From the NCBI RefSeq assembly GCF_003171515.1, contig NC_089390.1, positions 2,232,001 to 2,296,000 of the forward strand: 64,000 bases of DNA, given 5' to 3'. Below are positions 23,718 to 34,241 of this stretch, in pieces. The notes under the pieces were generated by a model. It did not search any database. It was not told where the DNA came from and worked only from the letters and a program-made list of their open reading frames with translations. Numbering within the stretch: position 1 is the stretch's first letter; the number at the start of each line of letters is the position of its first letter. This DNA is from Pyrenophora tritici-repentis. Lineage: Eukaryota; Ascomycota; Dothideomycetes; Pleosporales; Pleosporaceae. A program made the position numbers and the translations under genes.

Positions 23718-25717
23718 CTATTAATGCGAGATCTTGTGGAGTTGTAGTAATTATATCATTGCGATTAACTTGTGCTACTTGTATTTACTTGGTAGCTTAG
23801 TTTTGCGGCCAAGGCGGGTGGTACGCGCTGGGGCGGCTGATGCAGCCTCCTCAGCTTGAACATGAGATGGAACAACAACGGCACGTTTCTGACGCTTTCT
23901 AGGTAGCTTAGAGGCTTGTGAGGCCTTGCGTTTACCCTTTTGGGACAGTTGTATAGCTTTTTCAGCGTCGCGAGTTGCTTTCTGGCGCTCCTTTTCAGCC
24001 TCCTTAGCGGCTCTCTCCTTCTCCCTCACTTCCTTGAGCCTCTCTCTCTCAACACGCTTCTCCTGAGCTTGATGAAGCTTGTACAACCGAGCTTGCTCCT
24101 TCATCTGAGATCTCTCAGCTTTCTGAAGTTGTTCCTGTTGTTTTTGTTGTTGTCGAACTGCTTTATCGTCCTGAGCCCGATGGACCTTATGAGGAGACCA
24201 AAGAAGAGCACCACCATAATACTTATGGTTGTTGTTGACGTTTAGAGTATAGCTCTTCTTCCTGTGTCTCTTTTTCACCAAAAGAGCCTCCTTGAGGTCC
24301 CTGTTTTCACTGCTTAGGATACTAAGTTGAGCTGAGATATGGTGGAGACTTCGGTAAATCTTCTTTGTATCCTTTGCGTCCTTATCTCGCACTTGATGAG
24401 ATATAAGAGTCTTGATTTTAAGCCAGTCTTCTGCACTAAGCACAGAAGTTGAGCTTTCATCTGAGCTTGATGCCTCTTTGCGGAATCTTCGGAGTATAAC
24501 CTCAGCGTTAGGTGGGTGTATCCCAGTTGCTTCAAACGACTTCATGATAGTTTGAGGCTTAAAAGCAGCAGCCCAGGCACTCCAAAAGAGGGGAAAGAAG
24601 TCTCCTTTCGTTACTGGGATAAGCCCCTGGCTTCTATAAAGGTGGGATGAAAGCTCAGTTGAGTAGGTAGTTGAGAGAGGCTTGAACATCCCAACATCAA
24701 GCGGCTGAAGCGTATGGGTTGCATGAGGAGGAAACACGAGTAACAGGATCTTGTGGTCATTGCAGTAGTTGATAAAATCCATAGTTACGTGGGATCCATG
24801 GCCGTCAAGGAGTAGTAATCGGTATCCTGAGCGAGCTTTCCATCTAGTCTCTCTCTCAAAAACCTCCTTAAGCCAGGCGAGTCCTATATCGTTGTTTGTC
24901 CAGCCAGAAGGGGATGAGCTGATGAAGACTTGGTGCTTTTCTTTGTTGATTGCGTCCGTCCAGCTCGATTGTAGGGCTCCAGCAGCTGACTGGAAGATGA
25001 GCGCTGGCGATAGAGCTGTACCATCCGAACAGATACAGGCTAGCACCGTCACCTACTCTCTAGAACCATCCTGAACAGCAGCTGTAACCCCTTTTCGATC
25101 GTATATCCTCTTGTCGAAGACCCTTTTCGATCTCCCAGTTACCCCAATCATGAAGCCCTTTTCATCTATATTAAAGATGTAAGAGGGCTCTACATTGTAC
25201 TCCTTCATCTTACTGTGTAACAGCTCGAAGTATAAGCTTTACTTAGCTCCTGAATCAGCCTTGTGGCGATTGCGGTCTATCCCGGTCTGCCAGCGTGAGA
25301 TGAGATGGGTTGGGTTTCTGTTGATGAAGCGAGTAACCCAGCTTTCTGAAACCTCCCTACCAGCCAAAGACGACGCAAGGGAGCGTATTATTGCTCGTTT
25401 AGGGGGCGTACGTCGCTCAGTAAGCGTCGTAATATGCTTTAACAGCTCGGTTTCTTGGTGTGGGTGAAGGATTCTATGGGCGAGCGTATGCGGCTGGTTT
25501 TGGCCCTGGTGTCTTCGAGCTAGCGTACGGCGACCTACACCATGTCTTTTTGCGACTTCTGAGTACGAGAATGGTGCGCCTAATGCGCGCGATTCGATTT
25601 CTTCAATCGCTTTTTGAATCGGATCCATGGTGGTGGAGTTATGACGTGTTCTGTATAGGTGGTTGTTGTGTTGGGGTGGCCAAAACGCGAACGTGGCCAA
25701 AACGCGCACGGACATGG
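23623..25717. mobile_element. inner pogo-type transposon nested in the outer one
   Basis: 2095 bp, flanked by TA at 23621-23622 and 25718-25719. Its ends are inverted repeats of about 50 bases starting CCATGTCCGTGCGCGTTTTG with a few mismatches, unlike the ends of the outer element. Its transposase gene lies on the - strand, so the two genes face each other. It entered the outer element within codon 603 of the outer transposase. Confidence 0.93.
23775..25628 (-). pseudogene. inner pogo-type transposase with two premature stops
   Basis: Frame from ATG 25628-25626 to the stop at 23775, 617 codons, without frameshift. Two stops break it: TAA at 25241-25239, in place of a Tyr codon (TAC) in the outer copy, and TAG at 25055-25053, in place of the Trp codon TGG of the motif GSTEWITVLACICSDG. 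Same domain order as the outer transposase: psq helix-turn-helix, CENP-B/Tc5 domain, DDE core (NIDEKGF, LLLDGHGSH, LQPLD), basic coiled coil. The two proteins are clearly related but differ at many positions, so they are separate subfamilies and not recent copies of each other. Confidence 0.92.
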
Positions 25718-25873
25718 TAGTCGCCGTTCACGACCAATCCAGCCCACAAAAAAATTATTTGACTAGCGCAAGACTTTCCCAGGCCTGTATATAGTATTAA
25801 TTATTATTTACGCAATTTTATCACGACTAGTGGGGGCTCTACAAGTCCATCTTTTTGAGTATATTGAGTTGTT

Positions 25874-25918
25874 GGGGTGCTCAACTGGCGTTGGTGATCA
25901 TCTGGTGACCGTGCACTG
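25874..25918 (-). repeat. right terminal inverted repeat of outer element
   Basis: 45 bases, perfect inverted copy of 21726-21770, followed by TA at 25919-25920. Confidence 0.95.
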
Positions 25919-26015
25919 TAGTGCTCGTCTCCGCATGGATGTGGGGTAAGCACCACTCTTGAACGAAGGAGGGGTACAACAACAACACATCAATCCATTG
26001 CATAAAACCCAGCAC

Positions 26016-27158
26016 ATGTCACTCTTCGCACGAAAAAGCTCCATCCCCCCAAAACTTGTATCAGTTCCCAGGTCTTACCAAGTCCTGAATTCCTGCAACA
26101 ATAGAATTCCACGTTTTTACTCTAAGAAAATCACCATGAACACGCTTCAAGACAAAAGCCGGATATACAGGGCTTTCCAAAAGGGAGGTCCAACGTTTGG
26201 TGGATGGCAGGTAAGACCGTTCTAATAACGTCAATACAATTATCTCCAGGTCGAATACTGAGAGAATCTAAAGATGCTCCCTGGAACTAACCACTCCCGA
26301 GCAATCGCCCGCTCAGGCGTCGACTGGATATGCGTAGATACCGAACATGGCAACATCAATGGTACTTCTATTCTACCCATCCCCAATCTTACCCCTGGCT
26401 AAACCCAGAACCCCAGATTCGCAGATGCACGAAGCTGTCACGGCAATAGCCCACGCCGGCGTCTCCCCCCTCGTCCGCATCGCCGCAAATGAAGCGTGGA
26501 TGGTAAAGCGCGCCCTTGATGCCGGCGCACACGGCGTCGTCGTGCCTCTAATCTACACAGTCGACGATGCCAAACGCCTCGTTTCGTCGACTAAATTCCC
26601 GCCACAGGGGACGCGAGGATTCGGTTCGCCGCTCTCGGTTCAATGCTTCAATAACGAATCTATGACATACTACCTACAGCACGCCAACGAGTTACGTGTT
26701 CCCATCCCTCCCTCAAGTCCCAAACATGGAGGAGGTGAGCTTTCGCTGACGTATCGACTTGTAGTACACTTGTGACGATTGTGCAGATAGAGACGGCGTC
26801 TGCTTTGCAACATGTTCGTGAAATTGCCGCCATCCCGGGTGTGGACTGTTTGTTGATCGGGCCGTTTGATCTGGGAAATAACATTGGTCATCCGATTTTG
26901 ACTTCCAGACTCGACCCGGAGTTGGAGGAGGCGATTGAGAAGATCAAGGATGCGGCGCATGCGGAGGGGAAGAAGGTCGCCATGTACTGTAATAGCGGAG
27001 AGGATGCGAGGAGATATGCAGATCGGGGCTTTGATATGATTAGCATACTGACGGATCAGATGGGTATTATAGGAGCATTCAAACAGAGTTTGAGCGTCGC
27101 TACTGGGGCGGTGGAGGGGAGCGGCGATACGAGTGTCAAGGGATACGATGGGAAGTAA
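26016..27158 (+). CDS. HpcH/HpaI family aldolase
   Basis: Four exons: 26016-26210, 26274-26361, 26417-26690, 26765-27158; 316 residues from the first ATG, 276 from an in-frame ATG at 26136. Metal-dependent class II aldolase of the HpcH/HpaI (2-keto-3-deoxy acid) family: FGGWQMLPGTNHSRAIARSG, DTEHGNIND, LVRIAANE, VVVPLIYTVDDAK, PPQGTRGFG, IVQIETASAL (metal-binding Glu) and GPFDLGNNIG (metal-binding Asp). The first 40 residues are rich in Arg, Lys and Ser without acids (for example RIPRFYSKK), like a mitochondrial targeting signal, which favours the upstream start. The transposon complex ends 97 bases before that ATG, so the promoter may be disturbed or partly replaced. The natural substrate cannot be told. 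Confidence 0.88.
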
Positions 27159-27599
27159 GGCGAGGCTTCATTGATGCTTTGGAATCTATCACTGTGTTTC
27201 TGATTTCTCTGGGATTCTTTCGTGCAATCTACACTTTGTCTTCCCCATCCGAACAGTAGAAGGTTGTGTAATCTCCTGAGAATAAGCATCGCTTATTTTT
27301 GCAATATAGAAAATATCCACCAGGCATCTGCATGAGTATAGAAAGCAATGTAATTATTTTTATCGGTGAGAATTATGACTCGCTCTATGGGAGGAATATT
27401 AAGAGACAGTCGCCATGCATGGAGAGGTATATGACCACTAAGGAATGCCGGCTACAGGCGTACATCTATGAGAAGGGAAGTAATGGATAGTCAAACAAGC
27501 CATACTTGGATGAGCCATGAGCTCCTCTTCTGAAAGTGGTGACAGGATGGCGAGTGAAGTGACATCGAAACCATCTCACTCCTTCATAGGACGTGAGAA
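27159..27599. other. convergent 3' ends
   Basis: About 440 bases between the stop codons of the aldolase (+) and the threonine aspartase (-). AT-richer than the genes; no gene seen. Confidence 0.5.
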
Positions 27600-29648
27600 T
27601 TATCGGCGAGACCCTGACTTCGTCTTCTTGTGGCGTCTGATGGGCAGCATGCGGCCTCCTTGTGCAATCTGGCCATTGCCGTTGCTACGAGACATTGAGC
27701 ATAGGGGCCTGTCATCATCTGAAGACATGGATGCCATGGCGAATGAGTCGGTATTGTGTCCGTAGTAAAGCAGCAGAGCAGTACGCATCTTCTTGACGCC
27801 TAAGATACCGATAGCGCCGGCAGATTTGCTATGCTTGACACTAGGATGGCCTCCAGTAATGTTAACAAGTTATTTCTTATCACTTGGAAGTCAGCTTACC
27901 CATGAATTCGTTTTCGATCATCGCTTTTAGGGCTTCGTCCTCGGAAACCTCCACGTAGTCCCCACCCGGGCTCTTCTTCACACTCTGGTAGAGTCTTTCG
28001 GCACATACAGTAGCGGCCATTGTCGTTGCCATATGCTCACCGGTTCCACTTGTAACGGTTGCTACACTGGTGTGGTCCGGGTCATCAGGGTCGACGGGGA
28101 CAACAGCAGCACCTACGCCGACGAGAGCTGCTGGGCCGACGCGTCCACGAAACTTCATACCGATACCTCCCGAAGAAGCGCCACACGCAATGTTGCCCCA
28201 TTGATCTACGGCGATAGCTCCGACAGTGTCAGTGATGTGATCTTCCCCTGGTTTGTTCTGAATCGAGACAGGTGGCGTTGGTGAATGCAGTGCTGTCTCT
28301 TCAATGCAGTTTAAGGGTGTTGAAATCTGAGCAAATCGAGACTCTGATTCGCGGTTTTCTGAAGCCGGGGACAAAGGGGTGTTGGCGACGATAGATTGAA
28401 GCTCTTCCAATGACTTATCCTGTGTTGTCTCCAAATTGGCAGTACGCCTAGAGTCTTCGCTGAAACCATCGGACCAATCCTTGCGCGAAGATTCTGCGTG
28501 CATTGGTCCATGAGACGCGTCTCCCATTTGAACATCTTCCATAATGCTTTCGTAAGCTACATCGCCAACTCGGTCTCGATACTGACCCAGATTAGGAAAC
28601 TGCTGCGTGCTGTTGACAAAGGCATTGCGAGAAGCATCCGCAACCGCGGGAGGGCAACTGTCGTCGGTCAATGATGTTCGGTCACATGTTCCAGGGGTAG
28701 TGAATTGCTCATCGCTGATCCATGAGCTCGAAGAACGCTCAGAGGTAGGCAAAGAGGGATCAGAAGGAAATCTATGGTCTTCATCGTACATCATGTCGTC
28801 AGACGGTGACAGCAGGGGTGCATAAACTCCCAGCAGGTTCTCGGTATGCTGTTCACGCATACGCGCCTGGGCTCGTTCCTCTTCAGGTGCCGCGTTATCC
28901 CTGATCTTCCAGCAAGACGGATGCGCACTACTCTTCCTGGATTTGTGTTCGGCAGATTTGAGATCCGCACGCCATCGCAGCCAGCGCTCCTTGGCGGCTG
29001 GTGAAACCAGTGCATCATGCGGTAGGATTGGCATGCCCATCTCTACAGCAAAGTCGGTGGCACCTTGGGAGCATAAGAGGTTTGGAGGAACCCGGCGGAG
29101 CGTCAGTGAATCCATAGTGTGGTCGTGGACCATTCGTGCTAGGCAGATAGGATTCTTGATCTCTGTCAGAATTTGTTAGTACACGGACAACTATCAGCAC
29201 CTAAAGACTTACGAGCTACAGCTCCAACAGCCCCACTGCGTCCGTAGTGATCAACAACAGAGGCGTCGCATTCTACAACACCATCCATGGCCAGATTGCT
29301 TCCGTAGCCAGCGTTCGTGATTTCTCTGTCTTCGAGCATCTTGACGGCAGCCTCGACGGCATCTAGGGATGTGCCCCCGTTTTTCAATATCATCATAGCC
29401 AGCTGTGCCGCACTGTATATGATCAGCATCATAATTATTCATGGTGAACTATGATAGACGAGGCCCAGTACTCACTCGTTGCATGCTTGAAGGTGGATCT
29501 TTTCATTCTGGTGGCTGTGGTACCCTGCACCGGCGTGAACATATATGCAACACAGCTCATTGGGAGGTGGGCTACACGAAGCTTTGCGTGTGTGCGTGTC
29601 AATGTATGCGCCATCTATGGGTGCGTAGTGACGACTGTGGGCCGACAT
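27600..29648 (-). CDS. threonine aspartase (taspase-1-like, Ntn hydrolase)
   Basis: Exons 29648-29476, 29412-29213, 29162-27900, 27850-27600; 628 residues. Family of L-asparaginase-like Ntn hydrolases that cut themselves before a Thr and then use it as nucleophile. Conserved start IYVHAGAGYHSHQNEK, then NGGTSLDAVEAAVKMLEDREITNAGYGSNL and DHYGRSGAVGAVA. The cleavage site reads DHITDTVGAIAVDQWGN, with the predicted catalytic Thr near residue 437, followed by SSGGIGMKFRGRVG and TSGTGEH. Between the alpha-chain core and the cleavage site lie about 200 polar, low-complexity residues, longer than in animal taspase. The frame continues upstream of 29648 without an ATG (GTG only), so I use the Met of MSAHSRHYAP; the start is less sure. 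Head to head with ARP3. Confidence 0.87.
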
Positions 29649-30509
29649 GCTTTTCTGTGTGGAAAAGCGCCGACGAAAGTCTCGGAAACGGGGACCGAGC
29701 GTCTCCAGGATCACCAAGCTTGTACGGGGCTTGGATGAGTCTTGAGCGTGGGGCTGTTTGGCTGTTGGAGCTGGAGCTGGAAGCTTGGACAAGTTCACAG
29801 GCAGCGCCTGTTGTCCGCACGAGGTGCCTCTGGCGAAGATGGGACTGACTCAGCGATTGAGTGGAGATGTGGTAAAGCGGTATGGAACCAAATGTCGATA
29901 CGGGCTTTAAGTGATCATTTGAGAATGAGAAAACGTCAGGTCGATAATATACGTAGCCTGAGAACTGCAGAGGTAGACTGAGAGGAAGAGGAAGAAGAAT
30001 ACGGAATTAATGAAGAGGGCGAGCCGATGGAGGAGCGAAAATTTGGGTCGGGCGGATGTACAGTGAGAGTGGGAGAGATGCTCGGTGAGCACTGTAGGGG
30101 CACAGTCAGTGAGAGAGAAGTTAGCAGTAATGTCGGTGTTGAGCTGTTGATGGCTCCTTCCTTTGCAACTGTCTAAGCTTTACGGTTGACTAATGCACTT
30201 TGGTGTGCATGACACATATAGCAGGCACGTCAGGTTGAGCAAGAAAGAGCATCCAGGGATGCACGAAGGAGAGGTACACTATGTAGGTGCCAACCAAAGG
30301 TAGTCATTGTTTCCCCGCTATTGCAGCTCATTTCCGCTGCCAAGGGCGGAGCGGGGCGGCGCCTGATTCGAGGACAACCCACATGCACCGACCTCCGCCA
30401 TCACACCTCTGACAAAGTCACCTCTGCACCCTTTGCTCGCTCTCCCCTGCACCCACAGGAATACTTGAGCTGCTCTGCATATTGTTTTTTGCGCCAAGCA
30501 GCAGCAAGA
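29649..30509. promoter_or_regulatory. divergent region threonine aspartase / ARP3
   Basis: About 860 bases between the proposed start codons. A GC-rich stretch (GGGCGGAGCGGGGCGGCGCC region, about 30343-30363) lies 150 bases upstream of ARP3. Any extra 5' exon of the aspartase gene would lie here, but I could not place one. Confidence 0.45.
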
Positions 30510-32052
30510 ATGGCGTCCCAAACCCCCGCCGTTGTCATGGACAAGTAAGTAGCGCTGCCAGCTGCCCACGGGCACCCACACTGCGATTGAGTACTGACGC
30601 TGGCACGTAGCGGTACGGGATACTCGAAGCTTGGTATGCGATGGATTAATCTCGACTAGCATTACTCGTAGTAACAACCGACCCTAGGTTTTGCCGGCAA
30701 CGACTCCCCATCCTTCGTCTTTCCCACTGCGATAGCTACCAGAGGCCCAACGGGCGGTAGCGGTACGTCAGGCTCCGGACGCCCAGCGGTCGCGAACAAG
30801 CCCTCTTATCTGACCGGTGGAGCTGGACCTGGCGGACATCTCTCTGGCAAACGCGGCACCGAGGATCTCGACTTCTTCATTGGTGACGAAGCTCTTGCCG
30901 CAGCCGGAGGTGCGGGCTATGGCATCAACTACCCAATCAGACATGGCCAGATCGACAATTGGGTACGGAGAGACATACGGGTTTCAAAGAAGGAATGCTG
31001 ATGGCTTGCAGGATCTAATGGAGCGCTTCTGGTCCAACTCGATATTCAAGTACCTGAGAGTGGAGCCTGAGGACCACCACTTCCTACTCACCGAGCCAGT
31101 ACGCCATGCTGTCCCAAACGCTAGTGGTGCATGACTAATGTACTTCCAGCCATTGAACCCTCCGGAGAACCGCGAAGCGACCGCTGAGATTATGTTCGAG
31201 TCCTTCAACGTCGCCGGTCTCTACATCGCCGTACAAGCTGTGCTCGCTTTGGCGGCCTCGTGGACAAGCTCCAAGGTGCAGGATCGATCCCTTACGGGTA
31301 CCGTCATCGACTCCGGAGCTGGTGTCACGCACGTTATCCCCGTTGCTGAAGGCTACGTCATTGGTTCCTCAATCAAGAGTGTCCCTATCGCTGGTCGCGA
31401 CATTACAAACTTCGTACAGTCGCTTCTCAGAGAACGTGGTGAGCCCGACTCGTCTCTCCAGACTGCAGAACGCATCAAGGAGGAATACTGCTACGTGTGC
31501 CCGGATATTGTCAAGGAATTCGCACGCTTCGACCGTGAATCAGACGACCGCTTCAAGAAACACGTCGTCAACTACCCCAATGGCAAGACCACAACCGTCG
31601 ACGTCGGTTACGAACGCTTCCTTGCGCCTGAGATCTTCTTCAACCCTGAGATCTACTCGTCCGATTTCCTGACCCCACTACCCACCATCGTCGACACCGT
31701 TATTCAATCCTCGCCTATCGATGTGCGCAGAGGACTGTACAAGAACATTGTGCTCTCAGGTGGTTCAACACTATACAAGGACTTTGGCCGACGTCTGCAG
31801 CGTGATATCCGGCACATGGTGGATGCTAGGATCAAGGCATCAGAAGCGCGGAGTGGAGGTGCAAAGAGCGGTGGTCTGGATGTGCAAGTCATCACACACA
31901 AGAGACAACGACACGGCCCATGGTTCGGAGGCAGCTTGCTTGGTCAGACGCCCGAGTTCAAGAGCTACTGCCACACCAAGGCAGAGTATGATGAGATTGG
32001 TCCCAGCATTGTCCGAAGATTCGCGCTGCTGGGCGGACCTGGTAGCACGTAA
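30510..32052 (+). CDS. ARP3: actin-related protein 3 (Arp2/3 complex)
   Basis: Subunit of the Arp2/3 complex that nucleates branched actin filaments in the cytoplasm. Five exons: 30510-30544, 30611-30633, 30688-30962, 31012-31098, 31150-32052; 440 residues (yeast 449). Actin fold marks: [20 protein letters not shown] (phosphate loop 1), [51 protein letters not shown] (loop 2), [14 protein letters not shown], and the C-terminal [16 protein letters not shown]. Exon 2 is only 23 bases. The insertion [15 protein letters not shown] in subdomain 2 is typical of Arp3 rather than actin or Arp2. All joins are in frame. Confidence 0.96.
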
Positions 32053-32282
32053 GAAGACTGCAACCTTCCGAGACCCATGTAGATGATGGAATGGCTTATT
32101 GAGCGAACATGAGAATTAGCAAAACCTAGCGAGAATGACAAGATTATCAGCCAAAGAGTTGAAAAGCCCGTGATACACACTGATGGTTTGTAACAATGTT
32201 TAACTGTATCGACAGACAGCGCATCCTCACAGTACGTACTGACGTTCCATCGCACTGCCTAAAGCCATCACGCCTGAGCTTC

Positions 32283-34040
32283 CTATTCCTTCTTCTGCCC
32301 ACCAGCCTTCCTGGACAGTACAGCAACACCCTCCACATGCCCCGTCTGTGGGAAGAAATCGAAGCCCCTCAAACTCTCAATCTCATAGCACCCCTCTCCC
32401 TTTCCGAACCCGCCATCAACTCCCTTCATGCCACCGACCAAGACACCAATGTCCCTAGCCTGCGTATGAACATTACAGCTCACATACACCACCCTCGCTG
32501 GACCATACTGCACCAACTGGCGCAAGAAAGACTCATCACAGCCCTTGCGCGGCGGATCAAGCATAACCACCGTTTCCTCAGCCGGCGACTCGATCGATGC
32601 AAACAACCTCGCCGCATCTGCAGCAATAAAGCGCGTCGAGCTCTCCGGCAAATTGTTCAGCTTTGCATTTGTAGATGCAGATTCTATGCTACTGGACGAG
32701 ATATCGATTCCGAGTGAGCTTTTGAACAAGCTCGATAGCGTGATGGTGAAGAGCCCAGAGCCAGAGTATGCATCGATGAGATGCGTGATCTTGTGTCCCG
32801 GGGTCGAGGGTAAAATGTGTTCGCGGATGTACTGTGTAAAGACAGGGAGGATGCTATTGTTGTTTTGGAAAAAGGAACCAGCGGGGTTGACGAATTGGAA
32901 GTCGTCTACGTATTCTGTGGTTTTTGCGTTGGAGTCCGTTGTACATGTTTTGATGTGGATATGATCGCCTCTGTCTTCGACGATAGCGTCGCTGTCCTCT
33001 TCTTTGCTCACGTCGTAGTCTGCTTTTGGGACTCGGGTTGTGCTTTCTCGGAGGAGTAGTGTGGCGCCTTTGTGGTACGTGGAAAGGGTGTCTGCCACGC
33101 GATTGCGCTCACGCTTGTTGCCGGCACGTACGGCATCTGTCCCGATGGGACAGTCTTCTATGTCGATTGTTATGCGGGTTCCTTTCTTCATGAAGCCGAT
33201 GGGTGGGAGTTCTTTGAAGGTACGTTTGATTCCGTTGCGGCCATCACTGCGGCGGGCGTCTGGTGGGCCGTCAAAGTGGGGAGTGAGTTTTGTGCGGTAT
33301 CCGTACTGGAGTGGTGAGCCAATAGTGTCGCCAATGGTGGGAATGGGCTCAGGAGGTAGATTTGAAAAGTTCTTGTAGGCCTTTTCAACAATGGACCTCT
33401 TGTGCTGCAGCTGGAAGTCGTAGGGTAGCATTTGGAATTGGCAACCTGAACAACTGGCAAAGTAGGGACATTTGACTAGCAAATCATCACGGTGAGGCGA
33501 GGGCGTTATGACGTTTACAAAATCAGCCATGGAGTACTTTTCCTTCTCAAAGTGTTTGTGTGGCCGCGCGGTTACAACATCTCCTGGTACGCTAAAGGGC
33601 ACGACGTAGACTTGGTCCGACTCTGCGCCTTGCTGAAAACCGATACCATCTCCTGTCGATGATATTTCCTTGATCTCAACTTGGATCTCGGTGAACCTTT
33701 CTGGCAGGTTGGTCGAGTTTTCCTTTCCTTCTCTTTGCACATTGAGATTTTTAATGAGCGCTGTCACGTCTTCGAGTAAGACTTCCTCGTTGGTCCCATT
33801 CGTTTTGAGGATTGTACTCTGCTCAGCATGGCCATTTTTCATCCGCTTATTCTTGAATCTGTAGTTGCCTCGTGATCCCTCCTCACTTCGTAGAGGTGTT
33901 TCGAAATATCTCTTTGCGCCGTTGCTCTCAATAGGCGCCACATTGTCTGCTGATGAAGCCATTCTGTATCTGGCAATTTGAGAATACTGCTTACTGGCCA
34001 GCAGTGTCCGAAGCGGTCGAGTAAGAATTCGTGAGCACAT
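32283..34040 (-). CDS. TRM2: tRNA (uracil-5-)-methyltransferase, Trm2-like
   Basis: Makes 5-methyluridine at position 54 of tRNA using S-adenosylmethionine. One exon, 585 residues from ATG 34040. Order: basic N-terminus (MCSRILTRPLRTLLASKQ, possibly mitochondrial), a Lys/Arg-rich region, TRAM RNA-binding domain about 120-185, Cys cluster CPYFASCSGCQFQ like the RumA iron-sulfur site, NPAGSFFQNN, SAM-binding DAYSGSGLFT, DPPRKGCD, and the catalytic Cys in VSCNVHTQARD. A second in-frame Met (RYRMASSADN) may give a form without the N-terminal signal, as for dual-located tRNA enzymes. Divergent from the mitochondrial ribosomal gene, with 201 bases between start codons. Confidence 0.94.
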   Translation of the reverse strand: MCSRILTRPLRTLLASKQYSQIARYRMASSADNVAPIESNGAKRYFETPLRSEEGSRGNYRFKNKRMKNGHAEQSTILKTNGTNEEVLLEDVTALIKNLNVQREGKENSTNLPERFTEIQVEIKEISSTGDGIGFQQGAESDQVYVVPFSVPGDVVTARPHKHFEKEKYSMADFVNVITPSPHRDDLLVKCPYFASCSGCQFQMLPYDFQLQHKRSIVEKAYKNFSNLPPEPIPTIGDTIGSPLQYGYRTKLTPHFDGPPDARRSDGRNGIKRTFKELPPIGFMKKGTRITIDIEDCPIGTDAVRAGNKRERNRVADTLSTYHKGATLLLRESTTRVPKADYDVSKEEDSDAIVEDRGDHIHIKTCTTDSNAKTTEYVDDFQFVNPAGSFFQNNNSILPVFTQYIREHILPSTPGHKITHLIDAYSGSGLFTITLSSLFKSSLGIDISSSSIESASTNAKLNNLPESSTRFIAADAARLFASIESPAEETVVMLDPPRKGCDESFLRQLVQYGPARVVYVSCNVHTQARDIGVLVGGMKGVDGGFGKGEGCYEIESLRGFDFFPQTGHVEGVAVLSRKAGGQKKE

Positions 34041-34241
34041 ACAGCAAATGTTCAAAGTTGAGAAAAGTTAGTCACTCAGATGGGCAGAGCGGCGATTGGC
34101 TGGAAGCAATTACTGCCCTCCCGCTTAGTCAACATTGAACTTTCCGAACTTCACTTTGATCGTCACCAAGGTGCGCAGGCCACCCGCTATTACCGCCTTG
34201 CTGCACTCAATTGGCCCTCAAGAGGAGGTTCCAGGGCAACA
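34041..34241. promoter_or_regulatory. short bidirectional promoter TRM2 / uS5m
   Basis: 201 bases between divergent start codons of two genes of translation. An in-frame ATG for the uS5m frame also occurs at 34080, so part of this stretch could be leader or coding. Confidence 0.5.

Larger units (their letters stand above)
21726..25918. mobile_element. outer pogo-type DNA transposon, interrupted by a second one
   Basis: The ends are perfect 45-base terminal inverted repeats (21726-21770 and 25874-25918), beginning CAGTGCACGGTCACCAGATG, flanked by TA on both sides (21724-21725, 25919-25920). After subtracting the inner element (23623-25717) and its duplicated TA, the outer element is 2096 bp with one transposase gene on the + strand. 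This is typical for Fot/pogo members of the Tc1-mariner group. The identical ends suggest a fairly recent insertion. Confidence 0.93.

Noticed and set aside
25195..25720. Two + strand frames of 86-90 codons
   Set aside because: Antisense to the broken inner transposase and its inverted repeat.
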